This document shows, in pieces, positions 1-8,552 of a stretch of DNA of 64,000 nt (position 1 is its first letter; each line of letters opens with the position of its first letter). Source of the DNA: an uncultured Celeribacter sp. GTDB taxonomy: Bacteria; Pseudomonadota; Alphaproteobacteria; Rhodobacterales; Rhodobacteraceae. Below the pieces are notes generated by a model. It saw only the letters and a program-made list of their open reading frames with translations, had not been told where the DNA came from and made no database searches. The stretch is from positions 3,030,709 through 3,094,708 of the forward strand of contig NZ_OY781106.1 of assembly GCF_963676475.1 (NCBI RefSeq), read 5' to 3'. The position numbers were made by a program, and so were the translations under genes.

Positions 1-260
1 TGTCCGGCTTGATCGGTGGTCTGGCGCAGGTGTGCCTGACGTCATGCTATCGCTATGGCGATGCCTCGATGCTTGCACCGTTCGACTATGCGTCGATGGT
101 CTTCGCGTTGATCATTGGCTATGTCTTTTTCGACGAAGTGCCGACGATGGCAATGCTGGCTGGTGCCTTGATCGTGATCGCAGCGGGTGTTGCGATCATC
201 TGGCGCGAGAGAGCGCTTGGCCTCAGTGCCTCGCGTCGTAAAAAGGCGGATGCGCTTTAG
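1..260 (+). CDS. EamA/DMT-family transporter, C-terminal part (5' end outside window)
   Basis: The frame is open from the first bases of the window, so the gene begins upstream. About 85 C-terminal residues are visible, with two hydrophobic segments typical of the last helices of EamA (drug/metabolite transporter) proteins; APFDYASMVFALIIGY and the following FFDEVP turn are characteristic of the second EamA repeat. It ends in a basic tail (RRKKADAL). Its stop codon overlaps the stop of the convergent small gene on the other strand. The substrate cannot be told from this fragment. Confidence 0.8.
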   Translation, partial: SGLIGGLAQVCLTSCYRYGDASMLAPFDYASMVFALIIGYVFFDEVPTMAMLAGALIVIAAGVAIIWRERALGLSASRRKKADAL

Positions 261-757
261 TCCAGGACCCGGTTCCAAAATCCGTTTTGGCCAAGCCTGT
301 CACGACGTTCCTGTTCTTTCGCGACCGCTTTGCGTTGTGCGATGACCAGTCGCGCTGCCTGTGTTGCGGGAAGCACGCCCTCGGCGGCACGTTTCGCCGG
401 GAAAGGGCCGATCTGACTTCCGCCGACGAGGTAGGTGATGTTGACGTCCGCACTATTGGGAATGCTGCGAAATTTCACCTGAACATCGGTTTCAAGGCGC
501 GCAAAAGCGGTTTCCAGACTGGATTGATATTGGGCTTTGCTGGCAGCGCTTTTGGCGAGAGTCCCAATATCGACCACCGCGAGAATAAGGCTCTTGTTCT
601 CAATCTGACCCGCCTCGGTCAGGCGTTCGACGGTGATGCCCAGAGGGCGCAGAGAGGGGTTTTTTGTGATCATGTAAGCGGTCAAGGCAAGGACCGCCGG
701 GGTCACGATGAAGACCGTGATAAGAACGATAACAATACTGTCTTTGCGGCTGACCAC
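257..757 (-). CDS. Membrane-anchored hypothetical protein (166 aa)
   Basis: I do not recognise a family. One N-terminal transmembrane segment (about residues 7-30, IVIVLITVFIVTPAVLALTA) is followed by a soluble domain of about 130 residues with mixed alpha/beta character and a charged Arg/Lys-rich tail, suggesting a single-pass protein facing the periplasm. The GTG start is chosen because an AGGAGG lies 6 nt upstream. It lies 66 nt downstream of ilvE on the same strand and may be co-transcribed with it. A strong hairpin sits immediately before the ribosome-binding site. Confidence 0.65.
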   Translation of the reverse strand: MVSRKDSIVIVLITVFIVTPAVLALTAYMITKNPSLRPLGITVERLTEAGQIENKSLILAVVDIGTLAKSAASKAQYQSSLETAFARLETDVQVKFRSIPNSADVNITYLVGGSQIGPFPAKRAAEGVLPATQAARLVIAQRKAVAKEQERRDRLGQNGFWNRVLD

Positions 758-767
758 GTCATGCCTC

Positions 768-796
768 CTGCCAATCTGATTGAATCAGACTGGCAG
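768..796 (-). promoter_or_regulatory. Hairpin in the leader of the 166-aa membrane gene
   Basis: Fourteen-base arms (768-781 and 783-796) pair with a single mismatch around a one-base centre. Read on the minus strand, the 3' arm runs straight into the AGGAGG of the downstream gene, so folding could limit ribosome access. It has no U-tract, so it is not a classical intrinsic terminator of ilvE. Confidence 0.45.
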
Positions 797-822
797 AAAG
801 CTCTTATTTTAAGGTTAAAGCC

Positions 823-1692
823 TTAGCTGCGAACCAGTTTTTCGTAGTCTTCGGAGATCTCACGCGTCAGTGCGCCGACCTCGAACATATAGTCGCCGAT
901 CTGGCCCACAGGGGTCACCTCGGCGGCGGTGCCGGTGAGGAAGCATTGTTCGAACCCGTCAAGTTCCTCCGGCATGATGCGGCGCTCATGCACCGCGATG
1001 CCCTTGTCCTTCAGCATGCCGATCACCGTCTGGCGGGTGATGCCATTGAGGATCGCGTCGGGGATCGGCGTGTGCACTTCGCCGTCTTTGACGAAAAAGA
1101 TATTCGCGCCGGTCGCCTCGGCCACATAGCCGCGATAGTCCATGAACAGAGCGTCGGAACAGCCTTTGGCTTCGGCTGCATGTTTCGACATGGTGCAGAT
1201 CATGTAGAGACCGGCGGCTTTCGCGGCGGTCGGGATGGTTTCCGGCGAGGGGCGTTTCCATTTCGCGATGTCGAGCTTGGCGCCCTGCATTTTCGCGTCG
1301 CCATAATAGGCGCCCCATTCCCAGGCTGCGACCGCCATACGCACAGGGTTTCTGTTGGCCGCAACCCCCATATCGTCGCCTGCGCCACGCCAAGCCACGA
1401 CACGCACATAGGCGTTGTCCCAACCGTTGGCTTTGAGCACATCGTATTTCGCCTTCTCGATCTCTTCGACCGTGTAGGGGATCGGCATGTCGAGCGCTTT
1501 GCCGGAGGCCAGAAGACGTTCGGAATGCTCGACGGATTTGAAAATCTTGCCGTTGTAGCAGCGCTCGCCTTCGAACACGGAGGAGGCGTAATGCATGGCG
1601 TGGGTCAGAATATGCACCTTCGCGTCGCGCCAATCGACAAGGGCGCCATCCATCCAGATATATCCGTCGCGATCTTCGTAGCTGCCCGCCAT
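823..1692 (-). CDS. ilvE: Branched-chain amino acid aminotransferase
   Basis: A fold-type IV PLP aminotransferase that transfers the amino group between glutamate and branched-chain 2-oxo acids, the last step of Ile, Leu and Val synthesis in the cytoplasm. The 289-residue length suits the family. The PLP lysine is K158 in TIPTAAKAAG, and the conserved MDYRGYVAEATGANIF segment that holds the cofactor phosphate is present. The ATG at 1692 has GGAGA 7 nt upstream; longer in-frame starts lack a site. It is divergent from the MarR-type gene across about 180 bp. The DADA-type and 4-amino-4-deoxychorismate lyase relatives are less likely given these motifs. Confidence 0.95.
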   Translation of the reverse strand: MAGSYEDRDGYIWMDGALVDWRDAKVHILTHAMHYASSVFEGERCYNGKIFKSVEHSERLLASGKALDMPIPYTVEEIEKAKYDVLKANGWDNAYVRVVAWRGAGDDMGVAANRNPVRMAVAAWEWGAYYGDAKMQGAKLDIAKWKRPSPETIPTAAKAAGLYMICTMSKHAAEAKGCSDALFMDYRGYVAEATGANIFFVKDGEVHTPIPDAILNGITRQTVIGMLKDKGIAVHERRIMPEELDGFEQCFLTGTAAEVTPVGQIGDYMFEVGALTREISEDYEKLVRS

Positions 1693-1870
1693 GGGTCTCT
1701 CCTTTTCGTGTCTCTGTCGCATCACGTTCTTTCGTGAAATTGCGTGATGCTCATCATTTTGGGATTATTATTGCGCCAAATCCCGATTTCGCTACCAATT
1801 CGATCTTGGAATGTCAACAACGCTGACTTAAAGTGAGCGGAAATTATGCGATTTGAGAATGAGGCAGAAC

Positions 1871-2395
1871 ATGGCGGACGGTAAGGCTGGCGGTACGCAA
1901 AGCGGTGAGGCTCTTCTGTTCCTGACGGACGAACAGCTCCGCAAGGGGATCGAGGCCATGTTCTTTGCCTACCGCGGTTTTACGGCGGACCCGGATCGCA
2001 TTTTGGAGAAATACGGCTACGGTCGGGCGCATCACAGAGCTGTCCATTTCATTGCGCGCGCGCCGGGGACGAATGTGAACAACCTTCTGGCCATTTTGGG
2101 CGTGACGAAACAGTCGCTGAACCGGGTGCTTAGGACCCTCATTGAAGACGGGCTGGTCGAAAGTCGCGTCGGAGTGCAGGACAAACGTGAGCGTCATCTG
2201 TATCTTACGGAAACCGGCCAATCGCTTGAGGCGGAATTGTCGGAGGCGCAACGGGCCAGGATGCGGGTCGCTTATCGCGATGCGGGGCACGAGGCGGTTG
2301 CGGGATTTCGTCGGGTGCTTGAGGCCATGATGGACCCGGATCAGGCGGTCTATTTCAACGCCATGTCCAAAAACATGCCGAAAAAGGAGGAGTGA
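1871..2395 (+). CDS. petP: MarR-family transcriptional regulator (PetP-like)
   Basis: A winged-helix regulator of 174 residues. The recognition region GVTKQSLNRVLRTLIEDGLV and the wing (VQDKRERHLYLTETG) are typical of MarR. It is followed at once by an OmpR-type response regulator, the arrangement described as petP-petR in Rhodobacter capsulatus, where petR is needed for cytochrome bc1 expression. The symbol rests on this synteny and length. The ATG at 1871 is preferred (GAGG 6 nt upstream); an ATG at 1859 and a TTG at 1853 are alternatives. The petABC genes are not adjacent here. Confidence 0.8.
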   Translation: MADGKAGGTQSGEALLFLTDEQLRKGIEAMFFAYRGFTADPDRILEKYGYGRAHHRAVHFIARAPGTNVNNLLAILGVTKQSLNRVLRTLIEDGLVESRVGVQDKRERHLYLTETGQSLEAELSEAQRARMRVAYRDAGHEAVAGFRRVLEAMMDPDQAVYFNAMSKNMPKKEE

Positions 2396-2396
2396 T

Positions 2397-3095
2397 GTGA
2401 GCGGGGAAATTCACCTTCTGATCGTCGACGATGACGAGCGCATTCGTGGCTTGTTACAAAAATTCCTGATCCGCCACGGGTTTTGCGTGACGGCGGCCCG
2501 CGATGCGGCCCATGCGCGACGCCTTTTGGCGGGGTTGGAGTTCGACCTCATCGTGCTCGATGTGATGATGCCGGGCGAAGATGGCATCAGCCTGACGCGT
2601 GATCTGCGCCAGTCGATCAGCACGCCGATCATGTTGCTGACGGCCAAGGGTGAGACGGAGGACCGCATCACGGGGCTTGAGGCCGGGGCCGATGATTATC
2701 TTGCAAAGCCGTTCGAGCCAAAGGAGTTGTTGCTGCGCATCAACGCGGTTCTGCGCCGGATGCCGCAGATGGAAGAGGCCGAAGCTGGGCCGAAATACCT
2801 GCATTTGGGTCGATTCCGCTACGATGTGGAGCGGGGCGAGCTTTGGGAGGGCGATCAGATTGTGCGTCTGACTGGCACCGAAGCGCAGCTGATGAAAATC
2901 TTCGTGGCCTCGACTGGCGAACCTGTGACGCGCACCGAATTGGTCGAACGCCTCGGACGTGATGGTGGACAGGCGCAAGAACGTGCGGTGGATGTGCAGA
3001 TCACGCGTCTGCGGCGCAAGCTCGAAGACGACCCGCGCCAACCGCGATACCTGCAAACCGTGCGCGGTGCGGGCTATATGCTGACGCCTGAGTAA
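2397..3095 (+). CDS. petR: OmpR-family response regulator (PetR-like)
   Basis: The receiver domain (about 1-120) has the acidic pair DDDE near the N-terminus, the phospho-acceptor Asp in IVLDVMMPGEDG and the conserved Lys in YLAKPFEP. The C-terminal winged helix (about 135-230) has the TGTEAQLM start and a TVRGAGYML end. The GTG start lies one base after the petP stop, and AAGGAGG sits inside the end of petP, so the two are translationally linked. No partner histidine kinase gene is nearby, as in the PetR systems known from Rhodobacter. Target genes cannot be read from the sequence. Confidence 0.85.
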   Translation: MSGEIHLLIVDDDERIRGLLQKFLIRHGFCVTAARDAAHARRLLAGLEFDLIVLDVMMPGEDGISLTRDLRQSISTPIMLLTAKGETEDRITGLEAGADDYLAKPFEPKELLLRINAVLRRMPQMEEAEAGPKYLHLGRFRYDVERGELWEGDQIVRLTGTEAQLMKIFVASTGEPVTRTELVERLGRDGGQAQERAVDVQITRLRRKLEDDPRQPRYLQTVRGAGYMLTPE

Positions 3096-3188
3096 GCGCC
3101 CCAAACACCGGGCCGGAATGCAAAACTCAAACTGGCCTTCCCGGGCGGTTTTCCTATATGCAGTGGGAGAAACATTCGGGAGAGTCCA

Positions 3189-3431
3189 ATGAGCGATACG
3201 CCGGTCAGCGAAATGTCCTTTGAAACCGCCATGGCGGAGTTGAACGAGGTTGTGAGCAAGCTCGAACGCGGCGATGTGGCCTTGGAAGACAGCATTGCGC
3301 TTTATGAACGTGGCGCTGCGCTCAAGGCGCATTGCGAGGCCAAGCTCAAGGATGCCGAAGAGAAGGTCGAAAAGATCACTGTGGGGCCGGATGGCACCGC
3401 GACCGGGACGGCAAAGGCCGAAGGTGTCTGA
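3189..3431 (+). CDS. xseB: Exodeoxyribonuclease VII small subunit
   Basis: An 80-residue helical protein matching XseB: SFETAMAELNEVVSKLERG, then the LEDSIALYERG segment and a Lys/Glu-rich C-terminus. It forms a complex with XseA, which degrades single-stranded DNA; xseA is not in the window. GGAG sits 7 nt before the ATG. The stop overlaps the start of ispA (TGATG). The xseB-ispA-dxs order is common in proteobacteria. Confidence 0.93.
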   Translation: MSDTPVSEMSFETAMAELNEVVSKLERGDVALEDSIALYERGAALKAHCEAKLKDAEEKVEKITVGPDGTATGTAKAEGV

Positions 3432-4297
3432 TGCAAGACGGGTTGGCGCGGTGTAAGGCGGCCGTTTCCGCCTGTTTCGACACTGTTTTGGCGCCTCTGG
3501 GGACCATGCCGGTCGAGGAGGGGATGCGCTATGCCCTCAATGGTGGCAAGCGCCTGCGGGCTTACCTCGTGATGGAGGGCGCCGCGCTTCATGGTGTGCC
3601 TGCCGAACGCTCCGTCTGGGCCGCCGCCGCGATCGAAGCGGTGCATGCCTATAGCCTCGTGCATGACGATCTGCCCTGTATGGACGACGACGATCTACGA
3701 CGTGGCCAGCCGACCGTGCACAAACGCTGGGACGAGGCGACGGCTGTGCTTGTCGGGGATGCGCTTCAAACCCTTGCTTTTGAACTTTTGACGCGTCCCG
3801 AGATGGGCGTTTCCAGCCAAATTAGGGTCGATTTGATCGCCTCTCTGGCGAAAGCGTCCGGCGCGCAAGGCATGGTCTTGGGTCAGGCACAGGACATCGC
3901 GGCGGAGACCTCTGCGACTCCGCTTGATCTGCAAGAGATTACGGTGTTGCAAGGCAACAAAACCGGCGCGCTGATCGAATGGTCCGCCCGCGCAGGCGCC
4001 ATTTTGGGCGGTGGCGATCCCACCCATCTGGGAAGTTATGCTAAGGCGCTGGGCCTCGCGTTTCAAATTCAAGACGACATTCTCGATGTCGAAGGCGATG
4101 TCGAGAAAACCGGCAAGGCCGTGGGCAAGGATGCCGAGGCGGGCAAGGCGACCTTCGTGTCGCTTCTGGGGCTTGAGGGCGCCAAGGTCCGCGCTAGCTC
4201 TCTGGTCGATGAGGCCTGTGCGGCATTGAGCCCCTATGGATCGCGGGCCGAGCCCTTGCGAGACGTCGCCCGCTTCGTTATTTCGCGGGAAACCTGA
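3431..4297 (+). CDS. ispA: Farnesyl diphosphate synthase / short-chain polyprenyl synthase
   Basis: Condenses isopentenyl diphosphate with dimethylallyl and geranyl diphosphate to give farnesyl diphosphate. At 288 residues it matches bacterial IspA. The first Asp-rich motif is HDDLPCMDDDDLRRG (about 78-92) and the second is QIQDDILDVEGD; the GGKRLRAYL segment that binds IPP is present. The ATG overlaps the xseB stop by one base, indicating translational coupling. Product chain length is inferred from operon context; a geranylgeranyl synthase cannot be excluded by sequence alone. Confidence 0.93.
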   Translation: MQDGLARCKAAVSACFDTVLAPLGTMPVEEGMRYALNGGKRLRAYLVMEGAALHGVPAERSVWAAAAIEAVHAYSLVHDDLPCMDDDDLRRGQPTVHKRWDEATAVLVGDALQTLAFELLTRPEMGVSSQIRVDLIASLAKASGAQGMVLGQAQDIAAETSATPLDLQEITVLQGNKTGALIEWSARAGAILGGGDPTHLGSYAKALGLAFQIQDDILDVEGDVEKTGKAVGKDAEAGKATFVSLLGLEGAKVRASSLVDEACAALSPYGSRAEPLRDVARFVISRET

Positions 4298-4311
4298 GAA
4301 AGCGAGACGCC

Positions 4312-6240
4312 ATGTCCGACCGCCCAGCCACTCCGACCCTCGATCGTGTGAACGTCCCCGCCGATCTGAAATCGCTCTCTGATGCGGAGCTCAAACGCGT
4401 GGCGCATGAGTTGCGGCAGGAAACTATTTCTGCGGTCTCCGTGACGGGCGGGCACCTGGGCGCGGGTCTTGGGGTCGTTGAGCTGACCGTGGCGCTGCAT
4501 GCCGTGTTCGATACGCCGAAAGATCGCCTGATCTGGGACGTGTCGCACCAATGTTATCCGCATAAAATCCTGACCGGGCGTCGTGATCGTATCCGCACTC
4601 TGCGGACTGAGGGCGGTCTCTCCGGCTTCACCAAACGCTCCGAAAGCCCCTATGACCCCTTTGGTGCGGCGCATAGTTCGACCTCGATCTCTGCCGCTTT
4701 GGGCTTTGCCGTCGCGCGCGATCTGGGCGGCACTACGGAGCATGGCATCGGCGATGCGATTGCGGTGATCGGCGACGGGTCGATGTCCGCTGGCATGGCC
4801 TTTGAGGCGATGAACAACGCGGGGCATTTGGGCAAACGCTTGATTGTCATTTTGAACGACAACGAAATGTCGATTGCGCCGCCGACCGGTGCGCTCTCGT
4901 CCTATTTGACCCGTCTCTATGCGGGCGAGCCATTTCAGGATCTGAAAGCCGCAGCCAAAGGCGCCGTTTCCCTTCTGCCGCATCCGTTCCAAGAAGGCGC
5001 CAAACGGGCCAAGGAAATGCTCAAGGGCATGACCATTGGCGGCACGCTGTTCGAAGAGCTGGGCTTTTCCTACATCGGTCCGGTCGATGGCCACGATATG
5101 GACCAGCTTTTGAGCGTGTTGCGCACGGTCAAAACCCGCGCGACGGGGCCGATCCTGATCCATGCGATCACGAAAAAGGGCAAAGGCTATGCGCCCGCCG
5201 AGGGTCGCCCGGACAAAGGCCACGCGACCGCCAAGTTCGACGTGGTCACCGGCGAGCAGAAGAAAGCCAAATCCAACGCGCCGTCCTACACAAAGGTTTT
5301 CGCCGAAGCACTCCTCCAAGAGGCCGCGCAGGATGACAAGATCGTCGCCGTGACCGCCGCCATGCCGGATGGCACCGGGCTCGATCTCTTTGCCGAACGC
5401 TACCCGAGCCGCTGTTTTGACGTCGGTATTGCGGAGCAGCATGGCGTGACCTTCTCTGCCGGTTTGGCTGCCGGTGGGATGAAACCCTTCTGTGCGATGT
5501 ATTCGACCTTCCTTCAGCGCGGTTACGATCAGGTCGTTCATGACGTGGCGATTCAGCGTTTGCCCGTGCGCTTCGCGATTGATCGCGCCGGGCTTGTGGG
5601 CGCCGATGGTGCGACCCATGCCGGGTCGTTCGATATTGCCTTTATGGCCAATCTGCCGGGGATGGTGGTCATGGCCGCCGCCGATGAGGCGGAGCTGAAA
5701 CATATGGTTGCCACGGCCGTTGCGCATGATGAGGGGCCCATCGCTTTTCGTTATCCGCGCGGTGAAGGTGTTGGCGTTCAGATGCCGGAACGTGGTGACG
5801 TGCTGGAGATCGGCAAGGGTCGCATCGTGCGCGAAGGTACGCGGGTGGCGCTTTTGTCCTTTGGCACACGTTTGGAGCCCGCCTTGAAAGCCGCCGAGAA
5901 CCTCGCGGCCAAAGGCATTTCCTGCACCGTCGCAGACGCCCGTTTCGCCAAGCCTCTGGATCACGATTTGATCCGCGATCTGGCAGCCAATCATGAGGCG
6001 CTGATCACCCTCGAAGAGGGAGCTATCGGTGGATTCGGGTCACATGTCGCTGATTTTCTGGCCGAAGAAGGCGTGTTTGATCGGGGCTTCAAATTCCGTT
6101 CGATGACGCTGCCGGACACTTTCATCGACCAAGCCAGCCCGGAGGCGATGTATGCCATCGCCGGGCTGAACACGCCGGACATTGAGGCCAAAGTTCTCTC
6201 CGTGCTGGGCGTTGCCGATCTGTCGAGCAAGCGGGCCTGA
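4312..6240 (+). CDS. dxs: 1-deoxy-D-xylulose-5-phosphate synthase
   Basis: A thiamine-diphosphate enzyme joining pyruvate and glyceraldehyde-3-phosphate in the first step of the MEP isoprenoid pathway. The 642-residue length is normal. The ThDP site GDGSMSAGMAFEAMNNAG with downstream N-D-N, the central VDGHD segment, the transketolase Pyr-domain DVGIAEQHGVTFSAGLA and the C-terminal transketolase domain are all intact. It lies 14 bp after ispA in the same operon, so precursor synthesis and condensation are co-expressed. Confidence 0.97.
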   Translation: MSDRPATPTLDRVNVPADLKSLSDAELKRVAHELRQETISAVSVTGGHLGAGLGVVELTVALHAVFDTPKDRLIWDVSHQCYPHKILTGRRDRIRTLRTEGGLSGFTKRSESPYDPFGAAHSSTSISAALGFAVARDLGGTTEHGIGDAIAVIGDGSMSAGMAFEAMNNAGHLGKRLIVILNDNEMSIAPPTGALSSYLTRLYAGEPFQDLKAAAKGAVSLLPHPFQEGAKRAKEMLKGMTIGGTLFEELGFSYIGPVDGHDMDQLLSVLRTVKTRATGPILIHAITKKGKGYAPAEGRPDKGHATAKFDVVTGEQKKAKSNAPSYTKVFAEALLQEAAQDDKIVAVTAAMPDGTGLDLFAERYPSRCFDVGIAEQHGVTFSAGLAAGGMKPFCAMYSTFLQRGYDQVVHDVAIQRLPVRFAIDRAGLVGADGATHAGSFDIAFMANLPGMVVMAAADEAELKHMVATAVAHDEGPIAFRYPRGEGVGVQMPERGDVLEIGKGRIVREGTRVALLSFGTRLEPALKAAENLAAKGISCTVADARFAKPLDHDLIRDLAANHEALITLEEGAIGGFGSHVADFLAEEGVFDRGFKFRSMTLPDTFIDQASPEAMYAIAGLNTPDIEAKVLSVLGVADLSSKRA

Positions 6241-6351
6241 GGCTTCGTTCGTTTGTGCAAGGCGGGTATGAATACAGCGGGTGGCCCGCCGTCTTGATCC
6301 TTGCGCGGGAATAAAGGAAGTCTCAAGTGACTCCCTCTCAGGATATCTCCG

Positions 6352-7545
6352 ATGGCCTCCAGCACCTCCGTCTCACCCGGCACCCGTCCGGGGATCGTTC
6401 TTTTTGCGCTCGCCATGGGCGGGTTTGCGATTGGCACGACTGAATTTGCCAGCATGAGCCTTTTGCCCTTCATGGCAGAGGGTCTAAGCATTGATGAGGC
6501 GACAGCCAGTCGTTTGATTTCCGCCTATGCCTTGGGGGTTGTCGTCGGCGCACCTTTGATTGCGGTGGCGGCGGCGCGGATCGAGCGGCGGGTCTTGCTC
6601 ATCGGTTTGATGGTGATGTTTTGCCTCACCCATATCCTCTCCGCTCTGGCGCCGACTTACCCGGTGATGCTTTTGGCACGGTTTCTGAGCGGCATGCCGC
6701 ACGGCGCCTATTTCGGTGTCGCGGCCTTGATGGCCGCTTCTCTCGCGGGGCCGAACCAGCGTGGTAAGGCGGTGGCGCGTTTGATGCTTGGCCTCACCAT
6801 CGCGACCATTGTCGGCGTGCCCGTCGCCAATGTCTTGGGGCAGACCATCGGGTGGCGCTGGGCCTTTGCTTTGGTGGGTGTTTTGGCGGCTGTGACGGGG
6901 ATCATGATCCTGATTTTTGCGCCCTCAACAGCGCGTGACACCAATTCGAATGCTTTGCGTGAGCTTGGCGCGCTTAAGAACCGACAGGTGTTGCTCACGC
7001 TCTTGAGCGGGGCCATCGGGTTTGGTGGATTCTTCGCCTTTTACACCTATCTCGCTTCGACCCTTATCGAGGTGACGCAGGTCAACGAAGCCTCGATTCC
7101 GCTGTATTTGGGTCTCATGGGCTTTGGCATGACGCTTGGCACGCTGCTTGCAGGCTGGGCAGCGGATCGGGCGTTGAACTTTGCCGTTTTCGCAACGCTA
7201 TTCGTGAATATTGCCTTGTTGTCGCTCTTCCCGCAGATCGCCGGTCTGCCCTATGCCATGGTCGCGCTGGTTCTGGCGATGGGGATGGCCAATGGCTATC
7301 CAATCCTCTTGCAAACAAGGCTCATGGACGTCGCTCGCGATGCCCAGGCGATGGCCGCGACGCTTCATCATGCGGCCTTTAATGCGGCCAATGCTTTGGG
7401 GCCCTATGTCGCCTCGATCTACATCGCCAAGGGCTATGGATTTCCCTCGGCGGGCTATGTCGGGGCAGCTTTGACCTTTGGTGGTGTGGTGATCTACGCC
7501 ATCACGGTTCTGGATCACCGGCGGTCCTGGCAGGACAGTCACTGA
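6352..7545 (+). CDS. MFS transporter, DHA1 / AraJ-YdhP-like efflux protein
   Basis: A 397-residue protein with about 12 hydrophobic segments. The start of TM1 (GGFAIGTTEFASMSLLP) is the signature of the DHA1 subgroup with AraJ, YdhP/NepI and the actinobacterial chloramphenicol exporter. The loop 2-3 region is present in degenerate form (ARIERRVLL). The substrate is unknown; sugar, nucleoside or drug efflux is possible. Its stop overlaps that of the convergent SDR gene by 7 bp. AGGAT precedes the ATG by 8 nt. Confidence 0.85.
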   Translation: MASSTSVSPGTRPGIVLFALAMGGFAIGTTEFASMSLLPFMAEGLSIDEATASRLISAYALGVVVGAPLIAVAAARIERRVLLIGLMVMFCLTHILSALAPTYPVMLLARFLSGMPHGAYFGVAALMAASLAGPNQRGKAVARLMLGLTIATIVGVPVANVLGQTIGWRWAFALVGVLAAVTGIMILIFAPSTARDTNSNALRELGALKNRQVLLTLLSGAIGFGGFFAFYTYLASTLIEVTQVNEASIPLYLGLMGFGMTLGTLLAGWAADRALNFAVFATLFVNIALLSLFPQIAGLPYAMVALVLAMGMANGYPILLQTRLMDVARDAQAMAATLHHAAFNAANALGPYVASIYIAKGYGFPSAGYVGAALTFGGVVIYAITVLDHRRSWQDSH

Positions 7546-8405
7546 CCCTGTGCCAAGAGCGCTTTGAGACCGGTTTTGTAATCAGGATACATGAGCTGAA
7601 CGCCCAGCTCCTGTTTCATCCGGTCATTTCGCACCTTTTTGCTTTCGGCATAAAAGCTGCGGGCCATGGGGCTCATTTCCGCCGTTTCAAAGTCTTCCTC
7701 CGGCGGCAATGGCAGACCCAAAAGCTCTGCGGCATATCCGATGACCTCTTGCGGCGGCACGGGGAGATCGTCGCAGACGTTATAAATTCCACTGGATTGG
7801 GATCTGTTTATCGAGGCTTCAAGAACCTGCGCGATGTCCTCGACATGGATGCGTGAGAAAATTTGGCCTTCTTTGACGATCCGACGCGCGGTGCCGTTGC
7901 GGACCTTGGCGAACGGGCCGCGCCCCGGACCATAAATGCCCGCGAGGCGAAAAATAGACAGGTTTAGACCCAAATCCTGCGCAGTCGCCTGCCAATCGGC
8001 CTCGGCTTGCATGCGCGCTTTGCCACGTTTGGTGCCGGGGGTGAGCGGCGTTGCCTCGTCGACCCAATCACCGCCGTGGTCACCATAGACACCGGTGGTC
8101 GAGAGATAGCCAACCCATTGTAGATTGGGCGCGGCCTCGATCAACTGATCACGATAGTCGCGCAAGAACGGATCGCCCTCGGCATCTGGGCCTGCGGAAA
8201 TCAAAAGATGGGTCGCATGGCCGAGTTGGGCGGGAATAGGGTCTGTTTTTAGCAAAAGTGGCTCTACGCCGTCAGTGTCAAACTGCTGTGCCTTTGTCGG
8301 GTTACGCGTGGTGCCAATGATGTCCCAGCCTTGCGGGATCAACCGCCGTGCGAGAGCTTGGGCGCTATAGCCATGGCCAAAGGAAAACAGTTTTGGGTGT
8401 GTCAT
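7539..8405 (-). CDS. NAD(P)-dependent SDR-type epimerase/reductase (YeeZ-like)
   Basis: An extended-SDR Rossmann protein of 288 residues with the atypical N-terminal nucleotide motif SFGHGYSAQALARRL in place of GxxGxxG, and a downstream YLSTTGVYGDHGG. This resembles YeeZ-type putative sugar-nucleotide epimerases. The expected YxxxK is not obvious, so activity is uncertain. ATG at 8405 is chosen because AAAGAG precedes it; the frame stays open 25 codons further upstream. It is divergent from amn across about 150 bp. Confidence 0.75.
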   Translation of the reverse strand: MTHPKLFSFGHGYSAQALARRLIPQGWDIIGTTRNPTKAQQFDTDGVEPLLLKTDPIPAQLGHATHLLISAGPDAEGDPFLRDYRDQLIEAAPNLQWVGYLSTTGVYGDHGGDWVDEATPLTPGTKRGKARMQAEADWQATAQDLGLNLSIFRLAGIYGPGRGPFAKVRNGTARRIVKEGQIFSRIHVEDIAQVLEASINRSQSSGIYNVCDDLPVPPQEVIGYAAELLGLPLPPEEDFETAEMSPMARSFYAESKKVRNDRMKQELGVQLMYPDYKTGLKALLAQGQ

Positions 8406-8552
8406 CTGATCTCTTTCTCGGCCTGATGCCGGGCCTTGCGTCTCGGTCGCATCTGGTCTCAAGTGAGGGCGCTGACACAAGATTGCAAGCAGAAGGCGAT
8501 GATAGGGTCGTCTGAGGCGTTGAGCACCGTTTGTTGCGCAAAGGATATAAAA

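Noticed and set aside
4234..5994. A 586-codon open frame antisense to dxs
   Set aside because: It lies wholly inside dxs on the other strand, has a composition typical of GC3-driven shadow frames (Arg, His, Gly) and no domain or ribosome-binding site.
6261..6290. GGCGGG/CCCGCC hairpin after dxs as a terminator
   Set aside because: Only six base pairs, an 18-base loop and no T-run.
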